Assembly (NCBI GenBank): GCA_963920665.1
Contig: OY987265.1
Span: forward strand, 39,127,001 to 39,191,000
Direction of reading: 5' to 3'
Source: Straminergon stramineum
Taxonomy: Eukaryota > Streptophyta > Bryopsida > Hypnales > Calliergonaceae
Length of the DNA stretch: 64,000 nucleotides
Of the stretch, positions 50,301 through 62,900 are shown piece by piece (position 1 is the stretch's first letter; each line of letters begins with the position of its first letter). The notes beneath the pieces are model-generated. The model did no database searches and was not told where the DNA came from. It worked only from the letters and a program-made list of their open reading frames with translations. The position numbers were made by a program, and so were the translations under genes.

Positions 50301-51895
50301 GGAGAGAGAACATACCTGCATACCCAACTCTCGAGTAGGAACAACCACAATTGCTTGCACGGCAGCCCGTGAAGGTAGCACCTTTGCAAAAATGGGCAGG
50401 AGGTATGCTAAGGTCTTCCCAGAGCCAGTCTGTGGAGCATACAACAGAAGCTACACCAATCACTTTTCAACAACCTAAAACTCTTGCGGTTCCATCAAGA
50501 CCAGGAACAAAGTGAGATATATGAGACAAATCCTGTATATCCATCCGCAGTTTTCATCTTGTGTATTTACGTTGACCTCCTAGAAAGAACTGTGTCTGAG
50601 TAGTCCATGAGTATAACCTGCCCTTCTCGACTACTTGAACACTACAACCTCAATATTCTAATCGATTGAAAGTACACAAAAAGAGATACAAAGGCAAGAA
50701 GATCCTAATGAGTTCATCTAACTTTCTAAAGTTACTTGGAAAACAAAGTGTAACATGCTCAGATAAACTGATGCAAATGTATATTAAACTTTTGGACTAT
50801 TGCGGGAGTTACTAGGGGCTTCACCAATCCAATTCGTGGCCCAAGATTGAATTGAAATTAGAAAGAAAGAACTCCAACCAAGAGACCACAAATTTGAGTT
50901 TTGTTCGGTTCAAAAGTGATAAATTCTCCAAAATAACTTTTGCAAAATTGAGGCATGATATAGGATCTCAAAGATGGTTTGTGGAAGGTTGACTACCTGT
51001 GCTTGCAGAATGCAATCACGGCCAGACAGAAGGATTGGCAACGCCTCCTCTTGTACATGGGTGGGCACGGAGAATCCCAACTCTTCAGCCCTGCATTGCG
51101 TTTACCTGCTAATTAGCTAAACCCTAAACCCTGAGCTAAGCAAATATTTGCAAAGAAATTCTGATGTATAACAGCACTACTAAACCATAAACCCTAAACA
51201 ACCCCTGAAAACCCTGATACTTGCAAGGAGATTTAGAGGCATAATTGCACTACCAATCCTAAACCCTAAACCCTGATACTTGCAAGGAGATTTAGAGGCA
51301 TAATTACACTACCAATCCTAAACCCTAAACCCTGATACTTGCAAGGAGATTTAGAGGCATAATTACACTACCAATCCTAAACCCTAAACCCTGATACTTG
51401 CAAGGAGATTTAGAGGCATAATGGCATTACCAATCCTAAACCCTAAACCGTGGTACTTGCAAAGAGAATTTGAGACATAAATGACAGTCTAAACCCTGAT
51501 ACTCGCAAATAGATTTTGAAGGCATAATAGCACTACCTTCTTAGCAAGTAGTCCGGCACCTTGCCTGCACAGAGCTCACGCAACTGACTGACGCCATTCT
51601 CACGACAGTCTCCAATCTCTTCTTCATCTTCCCCCGCCTCAATTCCGGTTCTGTTCTGACCAACTTCCTCATCAAGAGCAGGGCTACTGGAATCGGACGC
51701 GAGAGTTTGCACCTGCCGAGCTGAAACTCCCGCACCTCCCACCGCCAAAGAACGCAACCCAAAATTGTTACAAAATCTCGTACATGCCTGGCTCTTGAAG
51801 GAGAAACTTTGAGGAAATCGTAAGGAGGGTGCGACCACGAAACCTAACGACGGACTTGACGCTCTACAGACGGCACGACCTATAATGTCCGCCAT
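47354..51895 (-). CDS. RH58: DEAD-box RNA helicase, chloroplastic RH58 type
   Basis: ATP-dependent RNA helicase resembling plant RH58. Ten minus-strand exons: 51537-51895, 50997-51090, 50316-50429, 50058-50195, 49611-49715, 49087-49245, 48480-48548, 48267-48356, 47853-48008, 47354-47626. The product is 518 residues. The N-terminus is rich in Ser, Ala, Arg and Phe with few acids (about 1-50), a likely plastid transit peptide. Helicase motifs: Q-motif region THVQEEALP (about 130-138), AQTGSGKT (150-157, split by an intron after AQ), PTRELG (182-187), DEVD (269-272, in place of DEAD), SAT (303-305), ARGLD (444-448), HRAGRTGR (469-476). LREL and the linker [20 protein letters not shown] match the RH58 subfamily. 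All frames join without defects. Intron 1 carries a minisatellite and intron 9 telomere-like repeats. Confidence 0.93.
47668..47712. repeat. Telomere-like AAACCCT run in RH58 intron 9
   Basis: Consecutive ACCCTAAACCCTATAAACCC and CCCTAAACCCTGAAG units inside the intron 47627-47852. Short and degenerate. Confidence 0.8.
51118..51536. repeat. 59-bp minisatellite filling RH58 intron 1
   Basis: About seven head-to-tail units; those starting near 51248, 51307 and 51366 are almost identical and exactly 59 bases apart. Each central unit holds CTAAACCCTAAACCCTGATA, then TTGCAAGGAGATTTAGAGGC and ATAATTACACTACC. The outer units are diverged. The array runs to the exon 1 splice donor. Confidence 0.93.
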
Positions 51896-53199
51896 AATCT
51901 GAGAATTCGAGAACGACTACGCAAAGCAATCACAGCAACCCATAATTCTTGACTGAAATCCTCAACGATCAATTCTTCCAAAACCTGTGCTTCAAGTCGT
52001 AAAGCCTTTACCCTATGTAACCCTGTGTCCCTGTGTCCAAATCTGCATTCCCAATTGGTAATAGAAAAACAAAGCTAGAAATCCTTAGTCCTAAAGCCCT
52101 GATACTCTGTCTTCGCTACCTTACCGCTTTCACCCAATGTCAAAGTCAAGCGTGTGGCGATGGAGAATGTATAACGTAGGTAGACAACGCTCCTTGAAGG
52201 ACTTATCTATTATCCTTCAGAGGATACTTCAATTTTGCCACGAAGATACTTTTGTTCTGCTTATAAAGATACTTTTCTGGTCTCTTACAAATTCTCCACC
52301 TTTCCCTCCCATCACTTTTATATTATGGCTCTTCGCAAGTCTAACTTACATATGATCTCATCTGACGAGGATGGTTTTTCCCGTTTCCTCCATCACTTTT
52401 ATGATTCTGCACAAGCCTACACGTGCTTGGAAAAAACTTTGATCTTTCTCGGAGATATTCATGAAGTGAAAATTTGTTCAGTCAAGATTCTGACACAGAA
52501 GTTCACAGGACAATGGGAGGCTCAAAGATACGTAGAATGCAAAAATTCAGGTTTCCTTAGTTTCAAGTCAGGCCTTGGCTCAGATCAGTGTACAATACTT
52601 TTCTAATGCCAGGCTCATTGAGTTCCATAATATTAGTTTAGCTTTTTCGAGGGTAATATCAACATGCAGAAAAATCAATCCAATTTATCAAAGGGATAAT
52701 TAGTCCTTGATGTTCGGTGTCCATATTAGGAGCAAGTACGACCGACTGAGCGAAGTACATGAAACCAGAGAGGCCATATACGTAAGCTCAAGAACATGTC
52801 TGCAGTGTACCAATAGATTTGAATTTTAAATTAAGAACCAGGCACAACCCAACAAGAATGTGCTTCTTAATCACTGCAGAAGAGAATACTGGATAAAATG
52901 CAGTTATAACAGCATAGAAACGGAGATGCAGGAATCAAATAAAGAAGACAATGGTTCTCAAGGAAAAGAAGTCTTGGAAGCAAAATAGGGAACAGGATCC
53001 CGGAAATAAAATTAAAGCCCACAGTTGAGGCATCAGTTACATGCCGCAGAGTCGTGAAGAAAGGTTCTTCAAACCAGCTTGAATTGAAACTAGGCTACAG
53101 TTACAAGTACAATACTAGAGAAAGCTAATACAGTTAGCTACTTTTTACAAACGTTCTCTAGAAGAGGGAAAATAAAAGTTAAACAACAAAATAAGTCAC
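51896..53199. other. RH58 promoter side and SINE-like 3' flank
   Basis: The part next to 51896 should hold the RH58 promoter and leader; the part next to 53199 the 3' UTR of the SINE-like gene. The plus-strand open frame 52235-52606 (123 codons) is the longest here. It has no recognised domain and no splice support, so I do not call it a gene. Confidence 0.5.
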
Positions 53200-56100
53200 T
53201 TAAGTGGGCATTAGAAAGGAATCCTGTGGCGATAGCCACACCCTCGCAAGAAGCATCGTGAGAGGGACAGCAATTACAACGCAGAGGGAACCCCGCAAGA
53301 CTGTTTCAGTGATGGACGACACTCTTGAGCAGTTGTCCTTCACAGAGCGCACGAGCGAGGTGCACCAACCTGGCTGAACTTCGTCACTCCAGACAGTGTC
53401 ATCGATGGAATCGTTCGTATAGGCCTTACTCCCGTGGCTGATGTCTGATGAGGTTCTTGATTGATCGAACAGCATGCTCCTCCTTGCCCCCATTCCTTGA
53501 TCAGCAGCAGCCCTATTGACATCCAATCCCAAGTCCCATTCTTGGGCTTTCATAGCAGACCTTCTACGCTGCGACTCTGAGCATGACGAGCAGGTTACAA
53601 CAGCATCCGGGGTTCGAAGCGGTTTCGGACTCTGATAACGAGTAGTATCTTCTACTGTAAAGCTTCCCAGCTCGTCGTTCACAGACGATTCAGAACGGTC
53701 CGAGGTATTACCCCGGTCCAGGAGCTTCACTTGAGGTGAGACTGTTTTCTTTCCCGGAGCTACACCAGCGCCTTGGACCTTTCTAGGACGGGTAAAAGTT
53801 TCATGTACTTCCGTGTGCCTTTCTTTCATTTCCGCCTTACTGCATTCCTCGGTCGCAGACTCATCAGATGCAATAGGATTGTCACGAACACTCCAACCTG
53901 AGTCACTAGAGCTTTCAACATCCATATCTGCGACTTCATTGAACTCGATTCTTTTCCCTGTTCCATCGACGATCCTCCTTGCTGCATCCTCGTTGAACTC
54001 TGTCCTCAACCCTGCCCCACCACTATTCCTTCTGACCTGTTCGTCATTGCGCACTTCATCGCCCGGACTTGAAAGTTGAGACTGAAGTGACAATACTAGT
54101 CTCCGTGGAGTAGTGTAAGGCAGAAAATCCGCTGTAGTGATCAGTACTCTTGGCTTCTGCAAGGTAAGAAAAATAGATCATCAAAATGTACCCAACTAAA
54201 ATCCCGTCAATAATAACATGCGTAATCCATCATATTTCAAAACCATAATCAGGAATAACTCCGATCTAAATTCAATTCACAATGTTGGCTATTTTGCCAA
54301 CAGAATTAAGAAACGCATTGAATCTGTTACCAAGGCACTGAATCCGTCTTCGGGATTGTTGGACAAGTTGGCGAGTTTCATGTACTCAGCATGTGAAATG
54401 CCTGCATTAAGGGTATGAACATCGGGGTTTCCAACAGGTAATCCTTGCAGTGAGCTCACGTGGTATATCTGTTTGTTCTCCAACACATCAACGACCTTCT
54501 CAGCCATGTTGTTCTTGCAGTCGCCCATCTTGCCTGGTAACGCAGAATCATTTGCATCCGAACGGCCGCTATCTCCGCCTCTGAGTGAAATTGAGATGCT
54601 CTGAACACAGTGACTATCCCCCATTGACTCAGGTGTTTGAGATTCTTGTCTAAAATGCCCAATCGCATTCGGCAACCTCCATTGACTTCGGGTACTGGCC
54701 CCATTGGGGTCATAACCCAACTCAGCTGCACCTCTCGACAAGATCTCTTCATCCTCTGCCAATAAATCTCCTTCAGCTTCTCCAAACGATCGAGTGATTT
54801 GAGCCTCCAAGGGACTAAAACGTGAGTCCACTTTCCACTTCGGATGGTCTTTGGTTACAGTTGGAGTAAAATCTCTCTCATCAAGCGATTCTTGTTCGTT
54901 CCTTTGCACTCCTACTATATCTTTATTACCGAATTTCTTGAGGAAAGCTGGGGCAGAATCATCGTGTCCTGACAAACGTCCGCGGGAATCTGGAATACTG
55001 CCTCCGTTAACCAAAGGGCCCCCATTCCCCTTGACCGCTGTAATCACATTTAAGATGGAAATGAGTTTCCTCTCGGACAACTATGACAGTAGTGACACAA
55101 CGAGTCCAGGGAGAAAAACGTAAGAACACTTACAGATTGTATCGTGGCCATTAGTGAGCCCCGAGGTCGGGACCGGGACTGAGCAGACTGAATAGCTATC
55201 GGTCTTTGATGGAAACAGAAGGGAGCGCTTCATCCTGCCAGTGGAACCATTTTGAGGGGTCGAGAAAGGATCAGAAGACGCAGAGTCGCACGCTTCGGGG
55301 GGAGGAGTATAAGATGAAAGATTGTACGTGTCTTGCGAGCTTGGGCTATACATGCTTGAATTCCAGTTTCGTCGCTGAGGTGATTCTATCGTATCATCAA
55401 AAGATATAGAACCCAGGTGGTCTCTATCATCTTCTTCGTTGATCGTCTCTCCGTTCATAACCAATCTAGCAGCTTGCAGTGCTTCACAAACGGCAGTGCG
55501 GACATGAGGCATTCTGTCATGCTTGCAATTTTCTAGAACCTACAACCCACCACAACAAACAAATCAAAACTCCGTTCCAGAATCAAACAAAACTGGACTA
55601 TCTCGTCAGAGAAGACACTGGGAGCAGCAGAGAACATCTGAAAGTTTCAGACTGAAGCAGAGCTCCTGATCGGATCGATCAAAGCAGTGACCACGTCGAA
55701 CAAAGGAAAGCATTGCTATAGTTCAAGGTCACATAACTGACAATTCGGTTTCCAAGTTATAATTCAAACTGCGTTTAACCGACATGCTAGAAATTCTACT
55801 TGACGATGTTACCAACGAACGGCCTTGTAAAAGTAGTAGGATCTCAAATCGTTCAGTTGAACATTACACTAACCTGGGTTATTGCGTGAAACTCCAAGGC
55901 TAGTGTCTCCCTGTCCACAATGCTTAAGACAGCCTGCACCATCTCCGCCGCACACTTGCGGTGTTGCCAAGAGTAAACACTGGAACTCAAGACCTCTTCG
56001 GCGGCATGAATCAAACACGCTCCATACACATTCAGGGTTCCAGGGTTCATGGTCGCTAGTGAACGCGCAAGCTGCATGTGAGCAACGGTCCGAGTAGATT

Positions 56101-57617
56101 TGTCACCCAAGGCAGTGGTGGTGCGATGACAAACTTCGCTAACCAAGTCAGGTGGAGCATGCTTCCACTTCTCAGACTCTACCAATGCCTGCATGCATGT
56201 TGCTGACCCCGCTGCATCATGCTCCATCTTGCCTACATGACACATAGCAACTCCCAATGTCAACGTCAGCATGTGAAGAAGCATACAGAACTCTCCATAC
56301 AGACTACTGGAATCTCATACCCACATCCCACTCCATCAAGCACACGGTACATCTCACGTTGCCGATATTACCTGTTAGGAGATCAACCAACGGCCGGGAG
56401 ACATCCTTCAAAATTTCCTCGGCCTCCGCTGCGCTGGAATCCGAGTCTATCGAATGTCGGACCACAGCCGCTGCAACCTTAGCACAGGCCTGGTGCAATT
56501 GTGGAGAACTTCCACTTCCAGATAAGGAACGAGTCATGGTTGTCATGACCCGGCCAATCTGCGGAATGATAAGCTTCCCATGAACGCGAGCAACTTCTTC
56601 GTAAAGAGATATAGCATAGGTGCGAGAGCCTCCAGTATCCTTCGATTCAGACACCTGTGATCCAAATTCAACATTTTCAGGGGCACCCTACAACTCCTGC
56701 CCCGGCGCTAGAAACATGTCCGCGATTTCAAATGTCGATTGCAACAAAACCATATGGCAGCACCAGGCCGTGGTGCTCTACACTAGGTCCCACGCCCCGC
56801 GTTCTCATTCCGTCAAAATGCCTGTACGGCAGCATTCTTTGGAAATTTTGGCGCCAAAGGCAGTGAATCTTGGAGCAAGTTGGGTTTATTTAAAAAGAAA
56901 ACCTACATCAGGCTCCAGGCGTCACTTCTGTTACCATTCTGGCAGGGGACGTGGAACCGAATCTTGACGTGGGAATTAGGAACTAAAAACTTGGGTGTAA
57001 AGAGGCACTAATGCAGTCAATTCCATTACCCAGTTCCAAGCATATTGAGCCCCACATGAAATACCAAAAATGAACCGAAGCAACTAGTGGTATAGTTACT
57101 AAAACTAATTTTGAAATGATTTTCCCAAGGCGGGAAAATTGGACAATCCAACCCATCAAGACCGAGCTCAGAGAAATTCTTCCTAACCTAGCTACGTAAG
57201 AATGCTTACACGCCAATCGGTCCCAAGCATTAGGAGCTCCACTTGAAGTACCAAAATGAAACCGATGGAGTATGTGGAGTTCGCTGACACTATTTTTTGA
57301 AAATGATGTTCCCAAGCCGGGAAAACCGGAACATCCAACTAATCAAGACTTCCCTCAAAGATAAACTCCGTCACCTCTCTGCCTGATGAGAATATTTAAA
57401 CACCGATCAGAGAGCTGGCATAAAAAGAAAAACAGGTTCACCAGAAAATCCTTACCTGAGCCAGGAACCGAGGAACAGAACTCGGCTCCAGATTCTCCAC
57501 ACACTGTTTGAGCGCATGCAGAGCCACACGGCGACTCTCGCCATCCTTTTCAAGCTTGGCAAGGTCCTGCTTCACCAGCGGACTCATGTACACCATTGCT
57601 CCTTCCTCTTCCTTCAT
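53200..57617 (-). CDS. SINE1/SINE2-like nuclear-envelope KASH protein
   Basis: Plant-specific ARM-repeat protein predicted to sit in the outer nuclear membrane and bind SUN proteins in the perinuclear space; Arabidopsis SINE1/2 link the nucleus to actin and affect nuclear position. Six minus-strand exons: 57456-57617, 56372-56654, 55874-56232, 55134-55539, 54331-55037, 53200-54156. The product is about 957 residues. The N-terminal ARM region matches the family: SPLVKQDLAKLEKDGESRR, VPRFLAQ, YAISLYEEVARVHG, IIPQIGRVMTTM, CMQALVESEKW. A long, Ser/Asp-rich, probably disordered middle follows. The end has one membrane segment (GSLCVVIAVPLTMLLARVWL, about 928-947) and a ten-residue tail SPQDSFLMPT; the terminal PT fits plant KASH tails. 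It is longer than Arabidopsis SINE1 (under 600 residues). The exon 5 donor (GCCTTG/GTAACA) is inferred; reading on meets a stop. Confidence 0.87.
57010..57405. repeat. About 188-bp tandem duplication in SINE-like intron 1
   Basis: Two diverged units. CCCAAGGCGGGAAAA at about 57123 corresponds to CCCAAGCCGGGAAAA at about 57311. Flanking blocks CCAAGCAT, AAATGAACCGA / AAATGAAACCGA and CATCAAGAC / AATCAAGAC are in the same order, about 187-188 bases apart. Lies inside the intron 56655-57455. Confidence 0.8.
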
Positions 57618-58440
57618 CGTGCCCGCTAGTGGAAAAACACAACGCCACCGTCGTTTCTACACCTGTGCCAGGAAATTGAAACTTGAATGTCCTAAAGGCC
57701 ACGCGTCCCAAACCCCAAACAACACCTCTCGCCTACTTTCAAGTCGATCTGAAAAGCGGCACCAAGAAAAAACGAACTTGAACTCAAATAACACTACACG
57801 GCTAATGTCAGCATAAAATGCGACCGCTTCCTAGAGATGAATGTCTGTATCAGAGGACATTCAAACTTCAAAATTCCTTGTACGTCCTCGGAAAAAACTC
57901 GTCCCCAAAACCCACAGTAAACCTCTTAACTTAACTACTTCGCAATTCGGTCAGAATGGCGGCACCGAGAACCAAAGCATTGAAAAATACTTTGAAGAAG
58001 ACGGTATCAGAAACAAGGCCGCTTGAACATACAACTGCTTCGCCAAAATGGCAGCTTACACTAGAAATGAGTACTCAACGCTCTCCAAGCGCAACTAAAC
58101 TCCGCGCCACTGCTGAGAATCACCCGAAAGCAAGCTCTCCAGTGATGGAAAAAACTGGGAAAACTCGAATACATCACTCTGTAATTAGAACCTCTGCTGG
58201 GACGGAGCGCAATCCAAGGAACAGCAATGAGAGGGAAGAAGAGCGGAACAAAAGGGACGGGAGGAAGAGCCGTTGGGACAAAGGGGAAATGGAGGGGGGT
58301 GATTGGGAGGGATGGATGATATCTGGTCTTCTACTAATATTCATCCAAGAGCCGTTCATGACTCGGGGTATTCTGTGAGTGGCGTCACTAACCCTAGCCT
58401 GTCCCTCCTTGGACGGGTCCTTTTGATTCAAGTGAGAGAG
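57618..58440 (-). promoter_or_regulatory. Leader and promoter region of the SINE-like gene
   Basis: GC-richer sequence directly 5' of the minus-strand start codon, including a Glu/Lys-like purine-rich stretch near 58220-58310. Open frames on the plus strand (57841-58026, 57956-58378) are antisense to this region and show no family. No TATA box was assigned. Confidence 0.45.
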
Positions 58441-61400
58441 TTCCAGTGATGAGATGTTCACTTCACATACATTTCAGAAATCAACCTATACCTATTCTTG
58501 AATAAATAGTTTTAGAACACCTACCAAAGACATTTTGACATCTCGTAACTTGGCATACAATAACCAAATGATGTGTTCTTTGATGCATTGAAATCTCCTA
58601 TCACTTACCAATGAGAAAATATAATATTTTCACCAGTATAATAATAGAATCTATTAAAATAGAAAAAATGGTTGTCTGGGCTACCCCTTGTTTAGGACAA
58701 TGCCCTAAGAAGAGGGCATTACAAAAAATAAAGGTCCCAAACCATGAGAGCAAAGCATGACAAGCAAGGGCAATTATTTCTTAAGAAAAACAAGGCTATC
58801 ATAAAGAAATTAATGCTTGTATAAATTAGAGACTTTACATGGTTAGACCACCTTTGATACTTGGATTTCTAGGAAGTGATAGGGGCCCTCCAACAAAGGG
58901 TGAAGAAAGTTATAATGAGCATCAATAGAATAAAAAATTAGAATTACCAAGTATTTTTTTATTTAAGACAATGAAAATAATATATTTTCAAAAATATACA
59001 TATATTTTTTGAAATTTTCTTCCAATTTTTATAGATTTCAAAAGTTAAGATTTGAAGAAATCTTACAATTTCAAATAGTAGCATCTTTGGATTTTATTCA
59101 AGAAGATTTTAAACAAGTCACTAAAGTTGAGAAAAAATAATCACTTATTGCACTATCTTCCTTTAGATCATGGAATTTTCTTAAAATTTTTACCATTCCT
59201 ATCATATTGTGTACATTCATTATCATATATGATCATCTTATATTAAATCTTCCAAAAATGTTGCATGCATCATCTCTAAGAAAGGTTGTAGCACAAATGT
59301 AATTTTGGGGAGATTTAACCCCTAAGCGCTCCAACATCCATTTTCAGGATGATGAACAAATAGAAACTCAAGTTTCATCCTCCTAATTGCTTGGATGAAA
59401 GTTATTGTAATTTGTAGAGATACTTTATTAAGTTATTATCCTATCTAAGCGTTGGATTTGGTATTACTAGAATACATAATTTTCTAAATTTACAAATGTG
59501 CAAGTATGTCAATTGGTCAAATTGCATTGACTTTAGTTCAAAACACGATTTGCTGAAATGAGGTCATAGATTTTAAGAGTACAAAAATTACAAAAACTAT
59601 CATGTGAAGAGAACCTCCTTTCAAATCCATTCCAACAAATTTTACTCAAAAAAATGATAATATTTTGCTTGTATTCAAGTTTTGAAGGAATTTTGAATTT
59701 TTTTTTCAAAATTTATTAAAAAATATTGGTGATAACATTGGTGAATCTAACCATATAAATGGAATCTAAAAATCTAAATCTACAACTTTTCTTTGTATAT
59801 CAATTCCAAAATATACTTCCAAATTGAACTTTATAATGATTTTTCTCAAAACCTTCAATTTGGGGGATGATTTTGAACGTTTAGGTGTCAAACAACATTG
59901 AAAAAAATTTAGAGATAATAAAAAAAATCCTTCTGTATTGAGCATTTATAATTCAAGAATTTCAAATAGAAACAATGCAAAACAAATATCCAATTTGACA
60001 TTTGCATTAAACACATTTCTTTCTAGATACATTTTAATTAAAGTTGATAATGATTGAATCATTATACAATAAACACACTAATATTTGTTTTCCAATCAAG
60101 AAAATCTACACTTTTGAAATGCAGTTTTTTAGACAATAGATGGATACTAACCTTCATAGTAATAAGAATATTGTCTTATTTCAAGCAATCTTTAGCTTCA
60201 TGATTGCAACTAAGGGCCTCTTCAAATTGTGGATATCTAAATCAAAAGTTTGTGAGAGTGAGTGGCCAAACTATGTTGAAAGTCCCAAAAAAATGAACTT
60301 AAGATAGACAATAAAATATAGGAATTGGAGTCTTGGCCAAGCCAAAGTATGAAGCCTCTAAAGGCCAAGCCCAAAGTCCAAACCCATACCATTAGTTCAA
60401 TTTCTATCCATCTCTTTCTACATTAACCCCTAAATGCCTAAGCCTTTCCAAGTGTGTTTTTCCTATGAAAAAAACATGAACTTAAAACTATCCCCAATGA
60501 AGCAATTTTTTTTTCTTCAAAATCTAATCATATAGATGTTTAAAGAGCTTGTTTAGTAGAATGCCTACCAATTTTGAGCATAAAATTGCATAGGATTTGT
60601 GAGATCATAACTAGAAAAATGTGTGTATCCTATTTTTAGTATCTTGCCCCTCCCCACAATGTTTGAGAAATTTACATGTAAGATTTTTTTGGAATTGGAG
60701 TTCATATGAAAAAATAAAAATTGTGTTAGCACACTAAAATGCACTTCCAAAAAACTTAAGTTCAAATGAAAAGCTATCAAAGTTAACTCATTACATAATC
60801 CACCTTGCAAATGTTGAAATACAATTCTTTTGTATGAATCACAAATAACTCCAAATTGACACTTACATGTTTAAATTTTCTATGGTGAAAATTATGAAAA
60901 CACTTTACTCTTTCTATTGGGACCATTTTCAAAGCATATGGAAGAGTAAAATTTTTTAGATTTCAAATCAAGTGAAATTGGCAAACTTTGCTCAAAGTTG
61001 GAAAATGAAGTAAAATCATCAAGTTTTACTCTTCCACTAGTAGAGACATGTGCCTTTGAAGGCTTCTAAAAAAATCAAATATTTACTTTTTTGAATGAAA
61101 AATAAAAGATTTCAATAGTTAACCCTTGAGCATCACAAAGAGAACAATATAAATGAGGAGTTGTTTTTCGATGGTTTTAGAAAATCCAAAATAATTTGAG
61201 AACTACTTAGTTACTGAAAGTTTCACGATTGAGATTTGAAGCCAACTCACTAATGAGTATGAATCTACAATTTATAAGAGAATCCACCATATAGATTTTG
61301 AGATTATAATACTTGATAAACTTGATATTCCACAAATGCTATTTTTTCAACATCCAAAAAACATCCCCTTTGACGCACAAGGGTTAACCTTCAAAATTGT

Positions 61401-62129
61401 CCATAAAGAATTTTAAAATAGTCAAAGGAATTTAACTACCTACACCTAAACAAGCCTAAAATTTCAGATTGACCATATATGGTTGATTTGGCAATTAGGG
61501 GTGAATTCATCTAGTTTCTAAAATTTTATACACCTTCTCTAAACATGGATTCTAGAAAGGAACACATTCTTGTTCTACTTTCGGTTCTCATAGTAATAAA
61601 GTATGTCATTGTGGGCATTTTGGCATTGCAAAAACTTGCAATTCTTTTAACAAAATACCCAAATGATGATAATGACAATTTTATATTGCATAAAGACAAA
61701 GGGTGAATCCTCAAAAGAAATATGGCAATTTCAAAGATATGAAGCTCTATTAGAACAAATACTTGTGAGGTCATTCTCAAATGCGGTGATTTTGAGACAT
61801 ATGAAGGTGAATACCTTTAAATTTCCACTTCTATGTACTCTATGAGAGACTATTTTGAAGAAAAATACACATCTCAAAGATAGTATTAGTATAGAGCAAA
61901 GCATTATAGGAAACCTAGACCTTAGGTAGGGTCATTTGACTACATGAGAATGTGCAAATTTTTAAAAAAAAATTATTTAAAAAGAAATCACCTACATGAT
62001 CAGCTTGTATGCCACATAGGACCAGGGACTTAAAAAAAAATTATTTCAAATTTATTTTTCCATGGGTTTGCACATCCACCTAAAGTCAAACAACCTTGCA
62101 CATGGTCTAGATTTCCTGCAATGGGATTG
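58441..62129. other. AT-rich spacer
   Basis: No gene recognised. A block at about 59315-59410 (CTAAGCGCTCCAACATCC and a following GATGATGAA) resembles the insertion in the eRF3 intron. Several TTAACCCTT-like fragments (about 60425, 61131 and 61381) may be ends of family A. Otherwise simple AT-rich DNA. Confidence 0.45.
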
Positions 62130-62900
62130 CAATGATTCTTTCTTGATTAGCAATTCGATATTCATTGCAAATTGTTGGTGATTAATTTGGCATAGGATTG
62201 AGTTCAAATTCTATCATCATGAGGGAATGTTGTGAAGCTATTAGGATTTATTGGAAACCATTAGTTTTTGAGAAACTGACTTTTATTTGGATGAAGCAAA
62301 TAGCAAAGGATTTTGAAGCACTACATGACACTCAAATTATTCTAGGGGCAATAGAGGATAGCCACATCCCTATTATAGCACCATTTCATGACCTTATAGC
62401 ACACTCTTGCTAAAAGGAGTATTATTCATATTACTACAAGGGGTTGTAGATATGGATTGCAAACTTTGAGACTATGATTTTGGATGGGCTGACGAATTCA
62501 TGATCATGCATTAATTCAAAAGTCAGAATTTGAGAAGAAGAATATGAGAGGTTCATTTTTTCCTTACAAATTCATTGGTGATATTGCATATTCTATGAGG
62601 CCCCCAATGAGGCCTTGGTTTTACTCACCATTCGAGGGAGAAAAAGAAGGATTGCCAAGAAGAAAAACAAATTGGAATTTTATTCAATCAAGCACTTGTA
62701 TAGCCATAAAAAGAGATTTGAAATTCTAAAAGGAAGATAGTACATATTACTAAAAATAATTGACATGCCACTTTGGAATGTTCTCGACATTACAACATCT
62801 TTCTATCTCTTCAATCTATGTATTCTAGAGAATGATGAATTCTCCATGAATTGGCTAAAGCCAAGCACAAAAAGAATGACAAGTTGAAGCCAATATGACA
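62130..62900 (+). pseudogene. PIF/Harbinger-like transposase pseudogene
   Basis: Plus-strand remnant of a DDE_4-type transposase. Readable blocks in order: FGIGLSSNSIIMRECCEAI (about 62175-62240), ILGAIEDSHIPIIAP (about 62340-62385, matching the family GAIDGSHI with the first Asp changed to Glu), a stop, EYYSYYYKGL, more stops, FIGDIAYSMRPPMRPWF (from 62574, second Asp kept), then after a shift KKRFEILKGR and FNLCILENDEFSMNW (to about 62855), matching the family FGILKGR and LHNFCI blocks. Several stops and at least two frame changes make it inactive. A Myb-like partner remnant lies 0.3 kb away on the other strand. Confidence 0.82.

Noticed and set aside
51118..51536. Regularly spaced repeats resembling a CRISPR array
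   Set aside because: Units are directly adjacent with no unique spacers, in a plant intron; this is a minisatellite.
47668..51536. Telomere-like AAACCCT runs as evidence of a chromosome end
   Set aside because: They are short, degenerate, and sit inside introns of an intact gene.
52235..52606. Plus-strand open frame of 123 codons between RH58 and the SINE-like gene
   Set aside because: No domain, no splice support, composition like the surrounding non-coding DNA, and it lies where a promoter and a 3' UTR are expected.
53813..54079. Plus-strand frame of 88 codons
   Set aside because: Antisense to the last exon of the SINE-like gene with no family signal.
57956..58378. Plus-strand frame of 140 codons upstream of the SINE-like gene
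   Set aside because: Arg/Glu-rich low-complexity translation of purine-rich leader DNA; no domain.
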